Part shown: positions 16,528 through 25,558 of the stretch, piece after piece
Layout: every line of letters begins with the position of its first letter
Numbering within the stretch: the stretch's first letter is position 1
Source of the DNA: Veillonellales bacterium
GTDB lineage: Bacteria; Bacillota; Negativicutes; JAAYSF01
Assembly (NCBI GenBank): GCA_039680175.1
Contig: JBDKTO010000058.1
Location: 1-42,154, forward strand
DNA length: 42,154 nt
Reading direction: 5' to 3'
Position numbers and translations under genes: made by a program
The notes under the pieces: generated by a model
Seen by the model: only the letters and a program-made list of their open reading frames with translations
Database searches by the model: none
What the model was told of the DNA's origin: nothing

Positions 16528-16561
16528 ATGTTTCCCTCTTAAACCTCATTACTTTCTCCCT

Positions 16562-17488
16562 CTAATGTAACGCGATATTCAAAGATTCCTTCATTAAATT
16601 GATAAATTCAACCGCCGCCTTTGAAAGATATCTTCCTTTGCGATAAGCTATGATAACAGTTCGTATCGGAATGGGAGAAAGAGAAAAATAGCAAGGATTT
16701 TTGCTGATATTACTGGCGTGGATAAGAGTGTCCGGCAATAAGGCTGCGCCCATTCCAGCGCCTACTAAGGCCTGTGCGGCATTCATGCTCTGCGTTTCTA
16801 ACAAAATACGTGGTTTAACTTCAGCTTTATTGCATAAATCAAATAGAGTATTATGTAACTTTTGTCCTTGATCCATGAGAATAAAAGGCGTCTCCCGGAC
16901 ATCATGCAGATTGATTCGCGGGGGAGTATGATAATCCCCCGGCTGACGATTAAACTTTATACAGAGCGAATGATTTGGCGGCAGGGCAAGCAGCAATTCT
17001 TCCTGGAACAGTTCTTCGTAGTCAAAAAGCACTGTATTGATTGGTAACAGTGAAATTGAAAAGTCGGTTAGCCCATTGAGGGCAAGCTCTTCTAATCGCC
17101 GGGTTGTATCTTCTTTTAATATTAGCTCAAGTCCGGGAAACCTCTGTTCAAATATAGGAATAATCTGTGAAAGCAAATAGGTACTGCGGAAAGGCGAGCT
17201 TCCGATAGTTAACCTGCCCCGACGTAAATTAGCAGTATCATTTACCTTTTTTGTGAATTCATCGTTTAAATCCAGGATTTTTCTGGCCATCTCAATATAT
17301 AATTCACCAATATAGGTGATTTTTAGCGGTATGCAGCTCCGGTCGAAGAGGGAAAATCCAATTTTTTCTTCCAGCTTAAAAATAATTTGACTTAAAGCAG
17401 ACTGTGAGATATATAGTTTTTTTGCCGCCAAAGAAAAGCTCTTTTCTTCGGCTAATTTCAGAACATATTTTAATTGGCGATTTTCCAT
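16562..17488 (-). CDS. ttdR: LysR family regulator, probable regulator of tartrate genes
   Basis: The product is 308 residues. Its N-terminal LysR helix-turn-helix reads LKYVLKLAEEKSFSLAAKKL followed by SQSALSQIIFKLEEKIGF; the effector domain fills residues about 90-300. It is divergent from the tartrate transporter gene, and the 188-bp spacer contains AT-rich direct repeats of TATAAATTT around 17523-17545 that could be LysR sites. In E. coli a LysR protein (TtdR) controls ttdA-ttdB-ttdT, so the same role is inferred from context. The symbol is by position and not by close sequence recognition. Confidence 0.8.
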   Translation of the reverse strand: MENRQLKYVLKLAEEKSFSLAAKKLYISQSALSQIIFKLEEKIGFSLFDRSCIPLKITYIGELYIEMARKILDLNDEFTKKVNDTANLRRGRLTIGSSPFRSTYLLSQIIPIFEQRFPGLELILKEDTTRRLEELALNGLTDFSISLLPINTVLFDYEELFQEELLLALPPNHSLCIKFNRQPGDYHTPPRINLHDVRETPFILMDQGQKLHNTLFDLCNKAEVKPRILLETQSMNAAQALVGAGMGAALLPDTLIHASNISKNPCYFSLSPIPIRTVIIAYRKGRYLSKAAVEFINLMKESLNIALH

Positions 17489-17676
17489 TTACCTTAACCC
17501 GCCTCATATTATTAGTAAAAGCTTATAAATTTTATAAATTTATTTAATTAGACTTATATTATATTGTATATTATACTTTGGAATGTGTAAAGGCCTTCAC
17601 AGCGCTGTCAACGTCAAAAACAAACTTACTAAAATTTACGAAAATCAGTCTACAACATGTGTGGGAGGATTACGAC

Positions 17677-18966
17677 ATGAATCGTTTAATTCGCGGGGTA
17701 ATCGTTGTCGTTTTAATGGCTGTCCTTTGGTGCTTCCCTGTACCGCAAGGGTTGTCTGTACAAGCGTGGCATCTGTTTGCTATATTTGCTGCCACAATTC
17801 TTGGTTTTATTTTACAGCCTATGCCGCTGGGCGCGGTAGCGCTTGCTGCTATTACTCTTACTGGTTTAACTGGAATCTTAAAACCGCAGGAAGCTTTATC
17901 GGGATTTAGCAATACGACAATCTGGCTGATTGTGTCCGCTTTTCTTTTTGCCAAAGGCTTTATTAAAACAGGGCTTGGTCGAAGAATCTCCTATAAATTG
18001 ATTGAATTATTTGGCAATAGTACATTAAAGCTCGGTTATACCTTAGCAGTCAGTGATTTTATTATCAGTCCGGCGACGCCATCGAATACGGCCAGATCCG
18101 GCGGTATTATGTTTCCTATTGTGCGCAGCCTGGCATCTGCTTTTGGATCAGAACCAGGGCCTACGGCGAGAAAAATTGGTGCATATATTCTGGTAACTTC
18201 TTTTCAGGCAGATGCGCCAATTGCGGCGACATTCTTAACGGCTTGTGCACCAAACCCGCTCATGGCGACTTTAGCCATGAAGACAGCGGGTATAGACCTT
18301 AGCTGGGGATTATGGGCCTCGGCTGCAATTGTCCCCAGCCTTTTATCCCTCTTAATCATACCGTATTTTATTTATAAGGTTTATCCGCCGGAAATTAAGA
18401 AAACACCGGAAGCACAACAGTTGGCGCGTAAGGAACTTGCCAACATGGGTCCAATGACAAAAGCCGAAAAAATAATCAGCTGTGTCTTCATTGGTGCATT
18501 GCTTTTATGGAGTACGTCACAATATACACACCTGGATGCCACTATAGTTGCCCTGCTGGGGGTATCCGTCATGCTGATGACAGAAGTCCTGACCTGGAAA
18601 GATGTGCTGGGGGAACAGGGCGCCTGGGACGGTATGATGTGGATGGGCGGCATCGTTGGTCTGGCTGACTCGCTGAATAAAGTGGGATTTATTCCCTGGT
18701 TTGCCCAAAGTGTTACCGGCATGCTGGGCGGCATATCATGGATTCCGACACTGGGTGTTTTATTCGTTGTGTATTTGTACAGTCATTATGCTTTTGCCAG
18801 CCTTTCGGCACATGCCACCGCAATGTATGCAGCGTTTCTTGCCGTAGCAGTAAGCGCGGGAGCACCTCCCTATCTTGCTGCCATGGGTCTTGCCGTTTTA
18901 TCGAATCTTATGGCTGGACTTACACATTATGGAAATTTATCGGTCTTTGGTAATCTATACAGTTGA
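17677..18966 (+). CDS. ttdT: DASS (SLC13) family anion transporter, probable tartrate carrier, short C-terminus
   Basis: ATG 17677 follows GGGAGGATTACGAC; the frame opens 99 bases earlier but without SD. The product is 429 residues. Recognisable DASS features are SGFSNTTIWLIVSAFLFAKG, GLGRRISYKLIELFG and the ligand/Na+ motif SPATPSNTARSGGIMFPI; the family's second SNT-like motif would be near LAVLSNLMAGLTHYGN. E. coli TtdT, the tartrate:succinate antiporter, is about 487 residues and continues for roughly 45 residues after the equivalent point. Here the frame stops at GNLSVFGNLYS, so the last helix seems missing. ttdA follows after 68 bp. Confidence 0.85.
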   Translation: MNRLIRGVIVVVLMAVLWCFPVPQGLSVQAWHLFAIFAATILGFILQPMPLGAVALAAITLTGLTGILKPQEALSGFSNTTIWLIVSAFLFAKGFIKTGLGRRISYKLIELFGNSTLKLGYTLAVSDFIISPATPSNTARSGGIMFPIVRSLASAFGSEPGPTARKIGAYILVTSFQADAPIAATFLTACAPNPLMATLAMKTAGIDLSWGLWASAAIVPSLLSLLIIPYFIYKVYPPEIKKTPEAQQLARKELANMGPMTKAEKIISCVFIGALLLWSTSQYTHLDATIVALLGVSVMLMTEVLTWKDVLGEQGAWDGMMWMGGIVGLADSLNKVGFIPWFAQSVTGMLGGISWIPTLGVLFVVYLYSHYAFASLSAHATAMYAAFLAVAVSAGAPPYLAAMGLAVLSNLMAGLTHYGNLSVFGNLYS

Positions 18967-19034
18967 TTGAACCGGATTCCAACAACAATTACAATATTGC
19001 TGCTCGAAAAAAAACAGAAAGAGGATGATTATTA

Positions 19035-19934
19035 ATGACAAAGGACGAAGCGGTATCCCGCTTAACGGATACAATTGCCAAATTTGTCGCGTACACAGGC
19101 AAAGCATTGCCTGATGATGTAAAAAGAAAGCTGCAGGAGCTTGGGAAGCAAGAAGATACTCCGCTGGCAAAGATTCTCTATGAGACAATGTTTAAAAACC
19201 AGGAACTCGCTGTGCAACTCAATCGTCCTAGCTGCCAGGATACCGGCGCGCTTCAGTTTTTTCTCAAGTGCGGTGCCAGCTTTCCCTACATTGGCGAGCT
19301 AGACAAAATCTTGCGTGATGCCGTAGTTCAGGCAACGGTTAATGCGCCGCTGCGCCATAATTGTGTCGAAACTTTTGACGAATATAATACGGGCAAAAAT
19401 GTTGGCACGGGGGTCCCGTCAATTTTCTGGGATATCGTTCCGGAAAGTGACCGGCTTGATATCCATACTTATATGGCTGGTGGCGGATGCACGCTGCCGG
19501 GTAAAGCTATGGTGCTTATGCCCGGTGAAGGGTATGAAGGCGTAACCCGCTTTGTTATGGATGTTATGACAAGCTATGGGCTAAATGCCTGTCCGCCGCT
19601 ATTAGTCGGCGTCGGGATTGCAACCTCGGTGGAAACAGCCGCCGTACTTTCAAAGAAAGCGCTGATGCGTCCCCTTGGCAGTCATAATCCCAACGAACGT
19701 GCCGCTTCGATGGAAAAATTATTAGAAGACGGCATCAATAAAATCGGGTTAGGCCCGCAGGGGCTTACAGGAAAAAATTCTGTACTGGGCGTTCACATTG
19801 AAAATACGGCAAGGCATCCATCGGTTATCGGCGTGGCCGTAAATGTGGGCTGCTGGTCGCACCGCCGTGGGCACATAGTTTTTGATAAAGAACTGAATTA
19901 TACGATTGATTCTCATACGGGGGTGAAAATCTAA
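19035..19934 (+). CDS. ttdA: L(+)-tartrate dehydratase subunit alpha
   Basis: The product is 299 residues and aligns along its length with my recollection of E. coli TtdA (about 303 residues). Shared blocks include RPSCQDTG, the [12 protein letters not shown]-type block, [37 protein letters not shown] and the terminal GCWSHRRG. The three Cys in CQDTG, NACPP and VGCWSHRR are the expected [4Fe-4S] ligands of class I hydro-lyases. With TtdB it dehydrates L-tartrate to oxaloacetate. The order regulator, carrier, alpha, beta supports tartrate over fumarate as substrate, although class I fumarases are close relatives. SD AGAGGATGATTATT precedes the ATG. Confidence 0.93.
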   Translation: MTKDEAVSRLTDTIAKFVAYTGKALPDDVKRKLQELGKQEDTPLAKILYETMFKNQELAVQLNRPSCQDTGALQFFLKCGASFPYIGELDKILRDAVVQATVNAPLRHNCVETFDEYNTGKNVGTGVPSIFWDIVPESDRLDIHTYMAGGGCTLPGKAMVLMPGEGYEGVTRFVMDVMTSYGLNACPPLLVGVGIATSVETAAVLSKKALMRPLGSHNPNERAASMEKLLEDGINKIGLGPQGLTGKNSVLGVHIENTARHPSVIGVAVNVGCWSHRRGHIVFDKELNYTIDSHTGVKI

Positions 19935-20545
19935 TGGCAAAAAAGATTTTAACAACGCCAATTAAAGCGGCAGACTTAGCCGATCTCAATGTAGGTGATA
20001 TTGTATACTTGACTGGTTACCTTACAACTTGTCGTGACATAGCGCATCGCCGGCTTATTGAAGAAGGACGCAAGCTGCCGGTTGATCTTGATGGCGGCGC
20101 CATTATTCATGCCGGGCCGATTATTCGAGCTTTGAGCGATGATAAGTATGAATTGGTAAACGTCGGACCAACGACCAGTATGCGCATGGAAAAATTTGAA
20201 GAAGAATTTATTAAGGAAACCGGCGTCAAACTCATTGTCGGCAAAGGCGGTATGGGTGAAGGCACTATGAAAGGGTGCCGCGATTATAAGGCGCTCCACG
20301 CTGTCTTCCCGGCGGGCTGCGCTGTTGTAGCCGCGACCTGTGTAGAAAAAATCGTCGATGCCAACTGGAAAGACCTCGGAATGCCGGAAACTCTCTGGAC
20401 ATGCAAAGTCAATGAATTCGGTCCGCTCATTATTTCCATTGATACGCATGGCCGCAATCTTTTTGAAGAAAACAAAGTGAAATTCAATGAAAAAAAGGAA
20501 GCGGCGATTGCTGAGATTTGCAAACATGTAAGTTTTATCAAATAG
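19934..20545 (+). CDS. ttdB: L(+)-tartrate dehydratase subunit beta
   Basis: The start overlaps the ttdA stop by one base (TAATG), so the subunits are translationally coupled. The product is 203 residues, the size of E. coli TtdB (201). Conserved blocks are [13 protein letters not shown] at the N-terminus, [34 protein letters not shown], the FPAGCAV loop, LGMPETLW and [12 protein letters not shown]. It forms the heterotetramer with TtdA and contributes the catalytic domain that binds the carboxylates. A very stable terminator hairpin lies 32 bases after the stop. Confidence 0.95.
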   Translation: MAKKILTTPIKAADLADLNVGDIVYLTGYLTTCRDIAHRRLIEEGRKLPVDLDGGAIIHAGPIIRALSDDKYELVNVGPTTSMRMEKFEEEFIKETGVKLIVGKGGMGEGTMKGCRDYKALHAVFPAGCAVVAATCVEKIVDANWKDLGMPETLWTCKVNEFGPLIISIDTHGRNLFEENKVKFNEKKEAAIAEICKHVSFIK

Positions 20546-20577
20546 CGGGAACTGGTGTTATTACATTGCTTTAAACA

Positions 20578-20640
20578 GGGGGCAGGGATTGCAGCTTGCA
20601 GGATATACGTACGTTTATCCTGCAGCACAATCCCTGCCCC
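20578..20640. terminator. Strong bidirectional terminator between ttdB and the signalling operon
   Basis: GGGGCAGGGATTG (from 20579) pairs with CAATCCCTGCCCC (20628-20640), with a second stem TGCAGGATA/TATCCTGCA inside. It lies between convergent genes and can serve both. No long T-tract is present. Confidence 0.8.
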
Positions 20641-20669
20641 TATTGCATTGTATGTACCGTTCCCCTGTC

Positions 20670-22298
20670 TTATTTGCCGCTCTTTTTACCCATACCTATA
20701 AACATCAAAAAAGCTTCTGCCAGTTTCGGATCAAATTGAGAACCTATTTGGGACTCAATTTCACCCAGCGCCGCTTTCTTATTCATTGTCCTCTTGTAAG
20801 GGCGATCATGCGTCATACTGTCATAGCTGTCGACAAGGGAAAAAATCCGGGCCAATAAAGGAATCTTATCCCCTTTCAGGCCAAAGGGATAGCCCATGCC
20901 GTCCCAGTGTTCATGCAGTGCCAAAATGATGTCGGCAACCAACGGTTCTCCGATTGATTGAGCCATTCGATAGCCTGTTTCACTATGATTTTTCATAACA
21001 CTCCACTCCTGCGGCGTCAACGGGCCTTGTTTCCCCAATATCTCAACCGGAATGGTTACCTTGCCAATATCGTGAAGCACACTCAGCCGAGTGATTAATT
21101 TTATGTCAATAGCTGCCTTTTCAATATCGAGAAACTCAATAAATTCAGTCGCCAATTGTAGTACTCTAGCGTTATGGCCCTCGTTCACAAAGCAGCGGCT
21201 AATCAGCATGTTTTCCATGTTAGCGACGATGCTACGACGAAAATTCTTGCTTTTTATCAGTTTATCGTTGTACATTCTGTGCTCGGCTATACTTAACAAT
21301 TCAGTAAGATGAAGGTTTCCTGAAACTGTGGTCGCCGCACCCAGTGCCGAGCTTAAAGCAATAACACAATCCCGGTTTGCGTCACAAGCTCTTCTAATGC
21401 GCTCACAAACCGTACTGCAGGCTGACTCATCCGTACTGGGCATGATAATGACAAACTCATCGCCGCCCCAGCGGGCGATAACGTCTGTCTGCCGGCAAGA
21501 TTTCTTCAACACATTTGCCATCGCCGTCAAAAGTAAATCTCCCTGCCGGTGCCCAAAAACATCATTGACCAGTTTAAGCCCATTCATATCCGCCATGACG
21601 ACACTCAGCGGCACGGCTTTTCCTCTTGCCAATTCCGCCAGCAAGACACTTTCAACATAAGCGCGATTATTTAACATTGTTAGCTTGTCATGATAACTGA
21701 GAAACCGTATTCTTTCTTCCGCCTTAAGTTTTTCAGTTATATCTGTCAGCATCATCATTACCAAAAAGCACTCGTCAGAATCGTCCGGCTGCGGCAAAAG
21801 TTTGCATTCAACCCGAATGCTTTTGCCGCTTATTTGAAAAGCCGCCGGAACCCGTTGCAATTCTGTTTGCCCAGACACAAAATCGGCTAGAAAAACTCGT
21901 TTCAAAATGGCCTGCAGTTGTCGCTGCAAGGTGTTATTATCCTGGCTGAGCAGGGAAATAATCAAGTTGCCGGCAATTTTTTTGCCAAAAATTCTGATAC
22001 ACTCCGCACTGTACTGCTGGTCAACCTTTAAATCCCGTCCAAACGTCAAAAATCCTTGATTTGCATTATCTAATAAATTTTGCAATTCATTTTGCCGGCG
22101 CTGCAAAATTTGCTCTTGGCGATCGCTAATGCGAAATATCTTAGTGGTTGTTCTAAATAATTTTTGGTAATCACGGGCCAGCCGCTTATAACAGGGCAGC
22201 AGATCGTTGCCATAATAGCGCTGACTGGCAAGATTAGACGCAGCGAATCGCAGTACTTCTTTCTCCTCTTCAAATAATTCTTCATTTTTTTTAGACAT
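20670..22298 (-). CDS. PAS-GGDEF-HD-GYP protein (c-di-GMP synthesis/degradation)
   Basis: The product is 542 residues and cytoplasmic. Residues about 1-75 look helical; a PAS-like domain follows (about 80-200, ending in the linker VMMMLTDITEKLKAEERIRFL). The GGDEF domain has an intact WGGDEF site, and RQTD five residues before it is a canonical inhibitory I-site. The C-terminal HD-GYP domain has HDIGK, NHSETGYR, LHEHWDGMGYP and DSYDSMT. It may therefore both make and break c-di-GMP. It is the last gene of the siaB-siaC-siaA-like operon, 17 bp after the phosphatase gene, in the position of SiaD. SD AAAGGTG lies before the ATG. Confidence 0.92.
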   Translation of the reverse strand: MSKKNEELFEEEKEVLRFAASNLASQRYYGNDLLPCYKRLARDYQKLFRTTTKIFRISDRQEQILQRRQNELQNLLDNANQGFLTFGRDLKVDQQYSAECIRIFGKKIAGNLIISLLSQDNNTLQRQLQAILKRVFLADFVSGQTELQRVPAAFQISGKSIRVECKLLPQPDDSDECFLVMMMLTDITEKLKAEERIRFLSYHDKLTMLNNRAYVESVLLAELARGKAVPLSVVMADMNGLKLVNDVFGHRQGDLLLTAMANVLKKSCRQTDVIARWGGDEFVIIMPSTDESACSTVCERIRRACDANRDCVIALSSALGAATTVSGNLHLTELLSIAEHRMYNDKLIKSKNFRRSIVANMENMLISRCFVNEGHNARVLQLATEFIEFLDIEKAAIDIKLITRLSVLHDIGKVTIPVEILGKQGPLTPQEWSVMKNHSETGYRMAQSIGEPLVADIILALHEHWDGMGYPFGLKGDKIPLLARIFSLVDSYDSMTHDRPYKRTMNKKAALGEIESQIGSQFDPKLAEAFLMFIGMGKKSGK

Positions 22299-22315
22299 GA
22301 GTAAGCACCTTTCTG

Positions 22316-24178
22316 CTAATGCAAAGAGAAACCCAGTAAGGTAATATCATCGCGCTGGGGCTCATTGCCCATATACTGATGTAAAATGTCGCCAAAGGCC
22401 GCTGCTTGTTGACCCATGTCTTTCGTCTTTTGAGCAAGAATGACTTGAAGCAGTCTTTTCCGGCCAAAAGGATAATCTTTGTCGCCGCCATTCTGATCAA
22501 TATATCCGTCTGTTGTCAAATAAAAGCAGTCACCTGCTTGGATTTCCCATTCGTAGTTGGTAAACGCCAAGTCGTTCCTGGAGCTTCGATATCCGATGCT
22601 CCATTTATCACCTTGGATCATTTCCACATTATTTTTTCGATGAATATACAGGGACATTTTTGCCCCGGCAAATAGCACTCGCTTATTACGTTCAATGCGG
22701 CAAATACCAATATCCAATCCATCGTCAGTGATCTGCCCGTGGTCGTTCCGATGCAGAGTTTCCTTCATTCTTCGATTGAGTTCGGTCAAAATATCGGCCG
22801 GTTCGCTATGATTGTGATCAACAATCTGATTAAGAATTGCATTTACCGTCATTGTCATTAGCGCGCCTGGGACTCCATGTCCGGTACAGTCAATCAAAGC
22901 AACGAGACTTCGTTCATCATCAATACGGCGTATCCAGTAAAAGTCCCCGCCCACTACATCCCGTGGCTTCCAAAGAATAAAGTAGTTGCCAAGTACAGCC
23001 CCGATCTCTTCCTCTTTTGCCAGGATGGCTTCCTGAATTCTTTTTGCGTACTCAATGCTGTCTACAATCTTTTGATTTTTTTCTGCCAGTTCACGCGTTC
23101 GTTCCGTTACCTGTTTTTCCATTTCCCGCGTAAGCAGCAGGGCGCGTTTCAAGGGATCGGCAATACGGCGGGAAACCACGTAAAAAATAAAGATCATCAA
23201 AACCAGCGCGATAATGCTGGAGATGATTGTATACAACTTAATATTGCTGAGAATTGCAATGCTCTCGCTGCGGGGAATTTGAGCCACTAGTTTCCAGTTC
23301 GTTGATTTCATCACCTTATAGGCTAAATCAATTGTTTCCCCGTTGTCATTTACGTATTCACTAATTTGGGGTGAAACTGTCCCGGCCTGACGATCTTCAA
23401 TAACCCGAACAGCTACCTGTGTCGGAACAAGCTCCGTGAGATATCGTCCGTTATCATTTAAATTGTCAGACAAATTAATTTCCCCATTGTCATCGACCAG
23501 CCACAATCTGCTATTCGGTCCAAACTTATATCTTTGGAATTCCTGGGCGATGTCTTTCAGACTCAATCCCACCCCGGTTACCCCTACAGGACGCTTCCTA
23601 TCGCCCATCAGAGCATTGAGAAAGACATATGTATCCTGCCGTCCACTATTGTAATCAAGGTTTAGCTCGACACTCTTACCCGATGCGAGCATATCATAGA
23701 ACCATTTCGCATTCGGATCGGTCCTGGACATAACCTGCAGCATCTTTGAATCTTCGGCCCAATAATGATTGGTAATGGCACTGACAATAAAAGTATTGGC
23801 ATAATCATAATTCTTGGCAATATTATTAATTTTTGTTTTGGAGTATTTACCCAATTTTTCATCCTGTTCGGCACCGGTAACCCAGTCATTAATGGCAGGA
23901 TCTGCAGCCAAAATTAAAGCTGTTTCTTGTGCACGGGCAATACGGCCGTCAATTTTGGCCGATATTGATTCGATAATATAAACGATATCGCGAGATTTCA
24001 GCTTATCAACAACGGCATTGCGAGTAATGAAATAACTCATACCGCCGGTAATCATCACCGCCAGAACGATGGTCAGGCAAGCTAATACAACGACCTTGAT
24101 TGTGCCGCTATCGTAAATAACGCTTTGCCGTGCCGGACGGGCGTCATCTGCTTCCCGGCCGCCGCTAGCCTGATTCAT
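22316..24178 (-). CDS. SiaA-like membrane PP2C (SpoIIE/RsbU) phosphatase with extracellular sensor
   Basis: The product is 620 residues. TM1 (about 28-50, VVLACLTIVLAVMITGGMS) and TM2 (about 320-345, IISSIIALVLMIFIFYVVSR) flank an extracellular dCache-like sensor of about 270 residues. A HAMP-like/coiled linker (LLLTREMEKQVTERTRELAE) leads to the PP2C domain with VVGGDFYW, LIDCTGHGVPGALM, the ITDDGLDIGI block, TTDGYIDQNGG and RDDITLLGF, which are the metal-binding sites. It should dephosphorylate the SiaC-like protein when a signal binds outside. The start overlaps the siaC stop by four bases (ATGA). Confidence 0.92.
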   Translation of the reverse strand: MNQASGGREADDARPARQSVIYDSGTIKVVVLACLTIVLAVMITGGMSYFITRNAVVDKLKSRDIVYIIESISAKIDGRIARAQETALILAADPAINDWVTGAEQDEKLGKYSKTKINNIAKNYDYANTFIVSAITNHYWAEDSKMLQVMSRTDPNAKWFYDMLASGKSVELNLDYNSGRQDTYVFLNALMGDRKRPVGVTGVGLSLKDIAQEFQRYKFGPNSRLWLVDDNGEINLSDNLNDNGRYLTELVPTQVAVRVIEDRQAGTVSPQISEYVNDNGETIDLAYKVMKSTNWKLVAQIPRSESIAILSNIKLYTIISSIIALVLMIFIFYVVSRRIADPLKRALLLTREMEKQVTERTRELAEKNQKIVDSIEYAKRIQEAILAKEEEIGAVLGNYFILWKPRDVVGGDFYWIRRIDDERSLVALIDCTGHGVPGALMTMTVNAILNQIVDHNHSEPADILTELNRRMKETLHRNDHGQITDDGLDIGICRIERNKRVLFAGAKMSLYIHRKNNVEMIQGDKWSIGYRSSRNDLAFTNYEWEIQAGDCFYLTTDGYIDQNGGDKDYPFGRKRLLQVILAQKTKDMGQQAAAFGDILHQYMGNEPQRDDITLLGFSLH

Positions 24179-24567
24179 TTCTCTTCCTCCACCGGCAGCA
24201 GTTCAAAGGGCATTGTCAGATCCTCTTTAAATTCTTCCGCACATTCCTTCGCCGTCTCATTTTCCACATCATAATACCACCGTACAGCGATTTTTTGCCC
24301 GTTTTGATGTGCTTCTTCCAGCCTTTCTAAGATCATCATCACGCACTTCGAACTGCTTGTATTAATATAAGGCATGTTGATATGTATTTCCAACGATGCC
24401 CCCTCTTCACTATCGGTCAAATAATCATTGAGCCAGGAAAAAACCGGTTCATAAAATTTAAAAGCATTTTCCGGATATGACTGACCTTCAATTCGCAGCC
24501 TTTGTTTTTGTCGGTCAAATTGAACCTCCGGTGTCGACTTCGTCTTCATAAAATACAATTCCTGCAC
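24175..24567 (-). CDS. SiaC family (DUF1987) regulatory phosphoprotein
   Basis: GTG 24567 is preferred because AGGGGGATTAAC sits at the right spacing and the product then begins like Pseudomonas SiaC, about ten residues before STPEVQF; an ATG at 24585 gives a longer form. The product is 130 residues. Conserved parts are QSYPENAFKFYEPV, INMPYINTSSSKCVMMILERL and the terminal AEEFKEDLTMPFELL. The NTSS motif (Thr about residue 70) is where SiaB phosphorylates SiaC in Pseudomonas. It should shuttle between kinase and phosphatase and, in one state, act on the c-di-GMP enzyme encoded downstream. Translationally coupled on both sides. Confidence 0.9.
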   Translation of the reverse strand: MQELYFMKTKSTPEVQFDRQKQRLRIEGQSYPENAFKFYEPVFSWLNDYLTDSEEGASLEIHINMPYINTSSSKCVMMILERLEEAHQNGQKIAVRWYYDVENETAKECAEEFKEDLTMPFELLPVEEEK

Positions 24568-24577
24568 GTTAATCCCC

Positions 24578-25123
24578 CTAAACATTAACCTTTAACGTAA
24601 AAAATAATAGACTGTCATCCAGTTTTTCCACTGAATAATGCAGCGGCCGGGTTGCTCTTCGCGCCATATTGATTAGCCCCAACCCTGCGCCGAGACTGCC
24701 GGGTGGGAGTTCTTTTTTCATCTGTTCCTTGAAAAGTTTTTTCAAACCAGCTTTATCCAAGCGTGATATTTCATCTAATTTTGCAGTAAGAGCGCTCACA
24801 TCATTATTCTCGATGATATTACCTGCACACACAAAATATCCGTCCGGCGTTTTGCCAATGGTAATAATACCAGAATTCGCGATCCTATCCCCATGCGGTG
24901 ATCCTCGCTTAAGCACACCATAATTTTTAATATTTTGTGTCTGTTCGATAAACACCGAAAACACATTGTATGTCTCGTTCTGGGATATTGCTTCCGTCTC
25001 TAGATATTTTTTAACCGCGTCACCTAACTCTTCAATAATTTCCTGTGTAAACCGACCTGCAAAATTGATTAATACTCCATAGTCCTGCAAAATTCTTTGC
25101 AGCTTCAGCAAATCAAATTCCAT
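24578..25123 (-). CDS. SiaB family protein kinase
   Basis: The product is 181 residues and belongs to the DUF6272/SiaB group of GHKL-type ATPases. The ATP lid and G-box region is seen in GSLGAGLGLINMARRATRP, and an Asn-containing helix precedes it. It lacks a dimerisation histidine, consistent with Ser/Thr kinase action of anti-sigma-factor type. It should phosphorylate the SiaC-like protein encoded next, whose start lies just inside this stop region. SD AGGGAG precedes ATG 25123. It is the first gene of the four-gene signalling operon. Confidence 0.88.
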   Translation of the reverse strand: MEFDLLKLQRILQDYGVLINFAGRFTQEIIEELGDAVKKYLETEAISQNETYNVFSVFIEQTQNIKNYGVLKRGSPHGDRIANSGIITIGKTPDGYFVCAGNIIENNDVSALTAKLDEISRLDKAGLKKLFKEQMKKELPPGSLGAGLGLINMARRATRPLHYSVEKLDDSLLFFTLKVNV

Positions 25124-25523
25124 ATAAGCACACTCCCTGGTTCCCAGCTGAAATTTGTATATTAGTTGTAAGTTTCGCTATCTTTGTCCCAAATCCTGTA
25201 TCAAATGAGACTTTCTTCAGGTGAAGTTTGAACTTTATCGGAAGCAGTCGAATTATGGGATTCTCACCATCGTGTATCTGGAGTTTCTAACAATCCTTTT
25301 AAAGCCCCTCGAAAAAAGTCAACCCTTGTCCTAAAAGTTACAGTGTACTATTTTTCCCGCTATTGGCAGATTGATTGCCCGGGCAGTTTAGTGCAAAAAA
25401 GTAAAAGAAGCAAAAAGTACGTCCCCTTTGCTTCCGTCCCCTTTGCTTCCGAAGATCAAAAAGAAAAAGGAGCTTTCCTTATTTTTTAAAAATTCGTGTC
25501 TTAACAAAAGGGGGTACTACACC
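25124..25523. other. Intergenic region upstream of siaB and marR-like genes
   Basis: About 400 bp without a supported gene. It contains the tandem 15-bp repeat at 25421-25450 and must carry the promoter of the leftward signalling operon, which was not pinpointed. Confidence 0.5.
25421..25450. repeat. Two perfect tandem copies of a 15-bp unit
   Basis: GTCCCCTTTGCTTCC occurs at 25421-25435 and again at 25436-25450 without mismatch. A flanking AAGTAC and GAAG are not repeated. Function unknown. Confidence 0.9.
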
Positions 25524-25558
25524 TTGACGAGAAATAGTTTATATGCTAAACTTTATTT
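25524..25558 (+). promoter_or_regulatory. Promoter and probable auto-operator of the MarR gene
   Basis: TTGACG (25524-25529), a 17-base spacer and TAAACT (25547-25552), preceded by an extended -10 TGC, form a good sigma-A promoter. The -10 is one arm of the palindrome AGTTTA-N5-TAAACT (25536-25552), so bound protein would block RNA polymerase. Transcription starting about seven bases after the -10 would begin at the A of ATG 25559. Confidence 0.75.

Noticed and set aside
19035-20545. Class I fumarase instead of tartrate dehydratase
   Set aside because: Subunit lengths and sequence blocks match TtdA and TtdB closely, and LysR and DASS neighbours fit the tartrate locus.
25421-25450. CRISPR-like repeat
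   Set aside because: Only two 15-bp units directly abutting with no spacer; simple tandem duplication.
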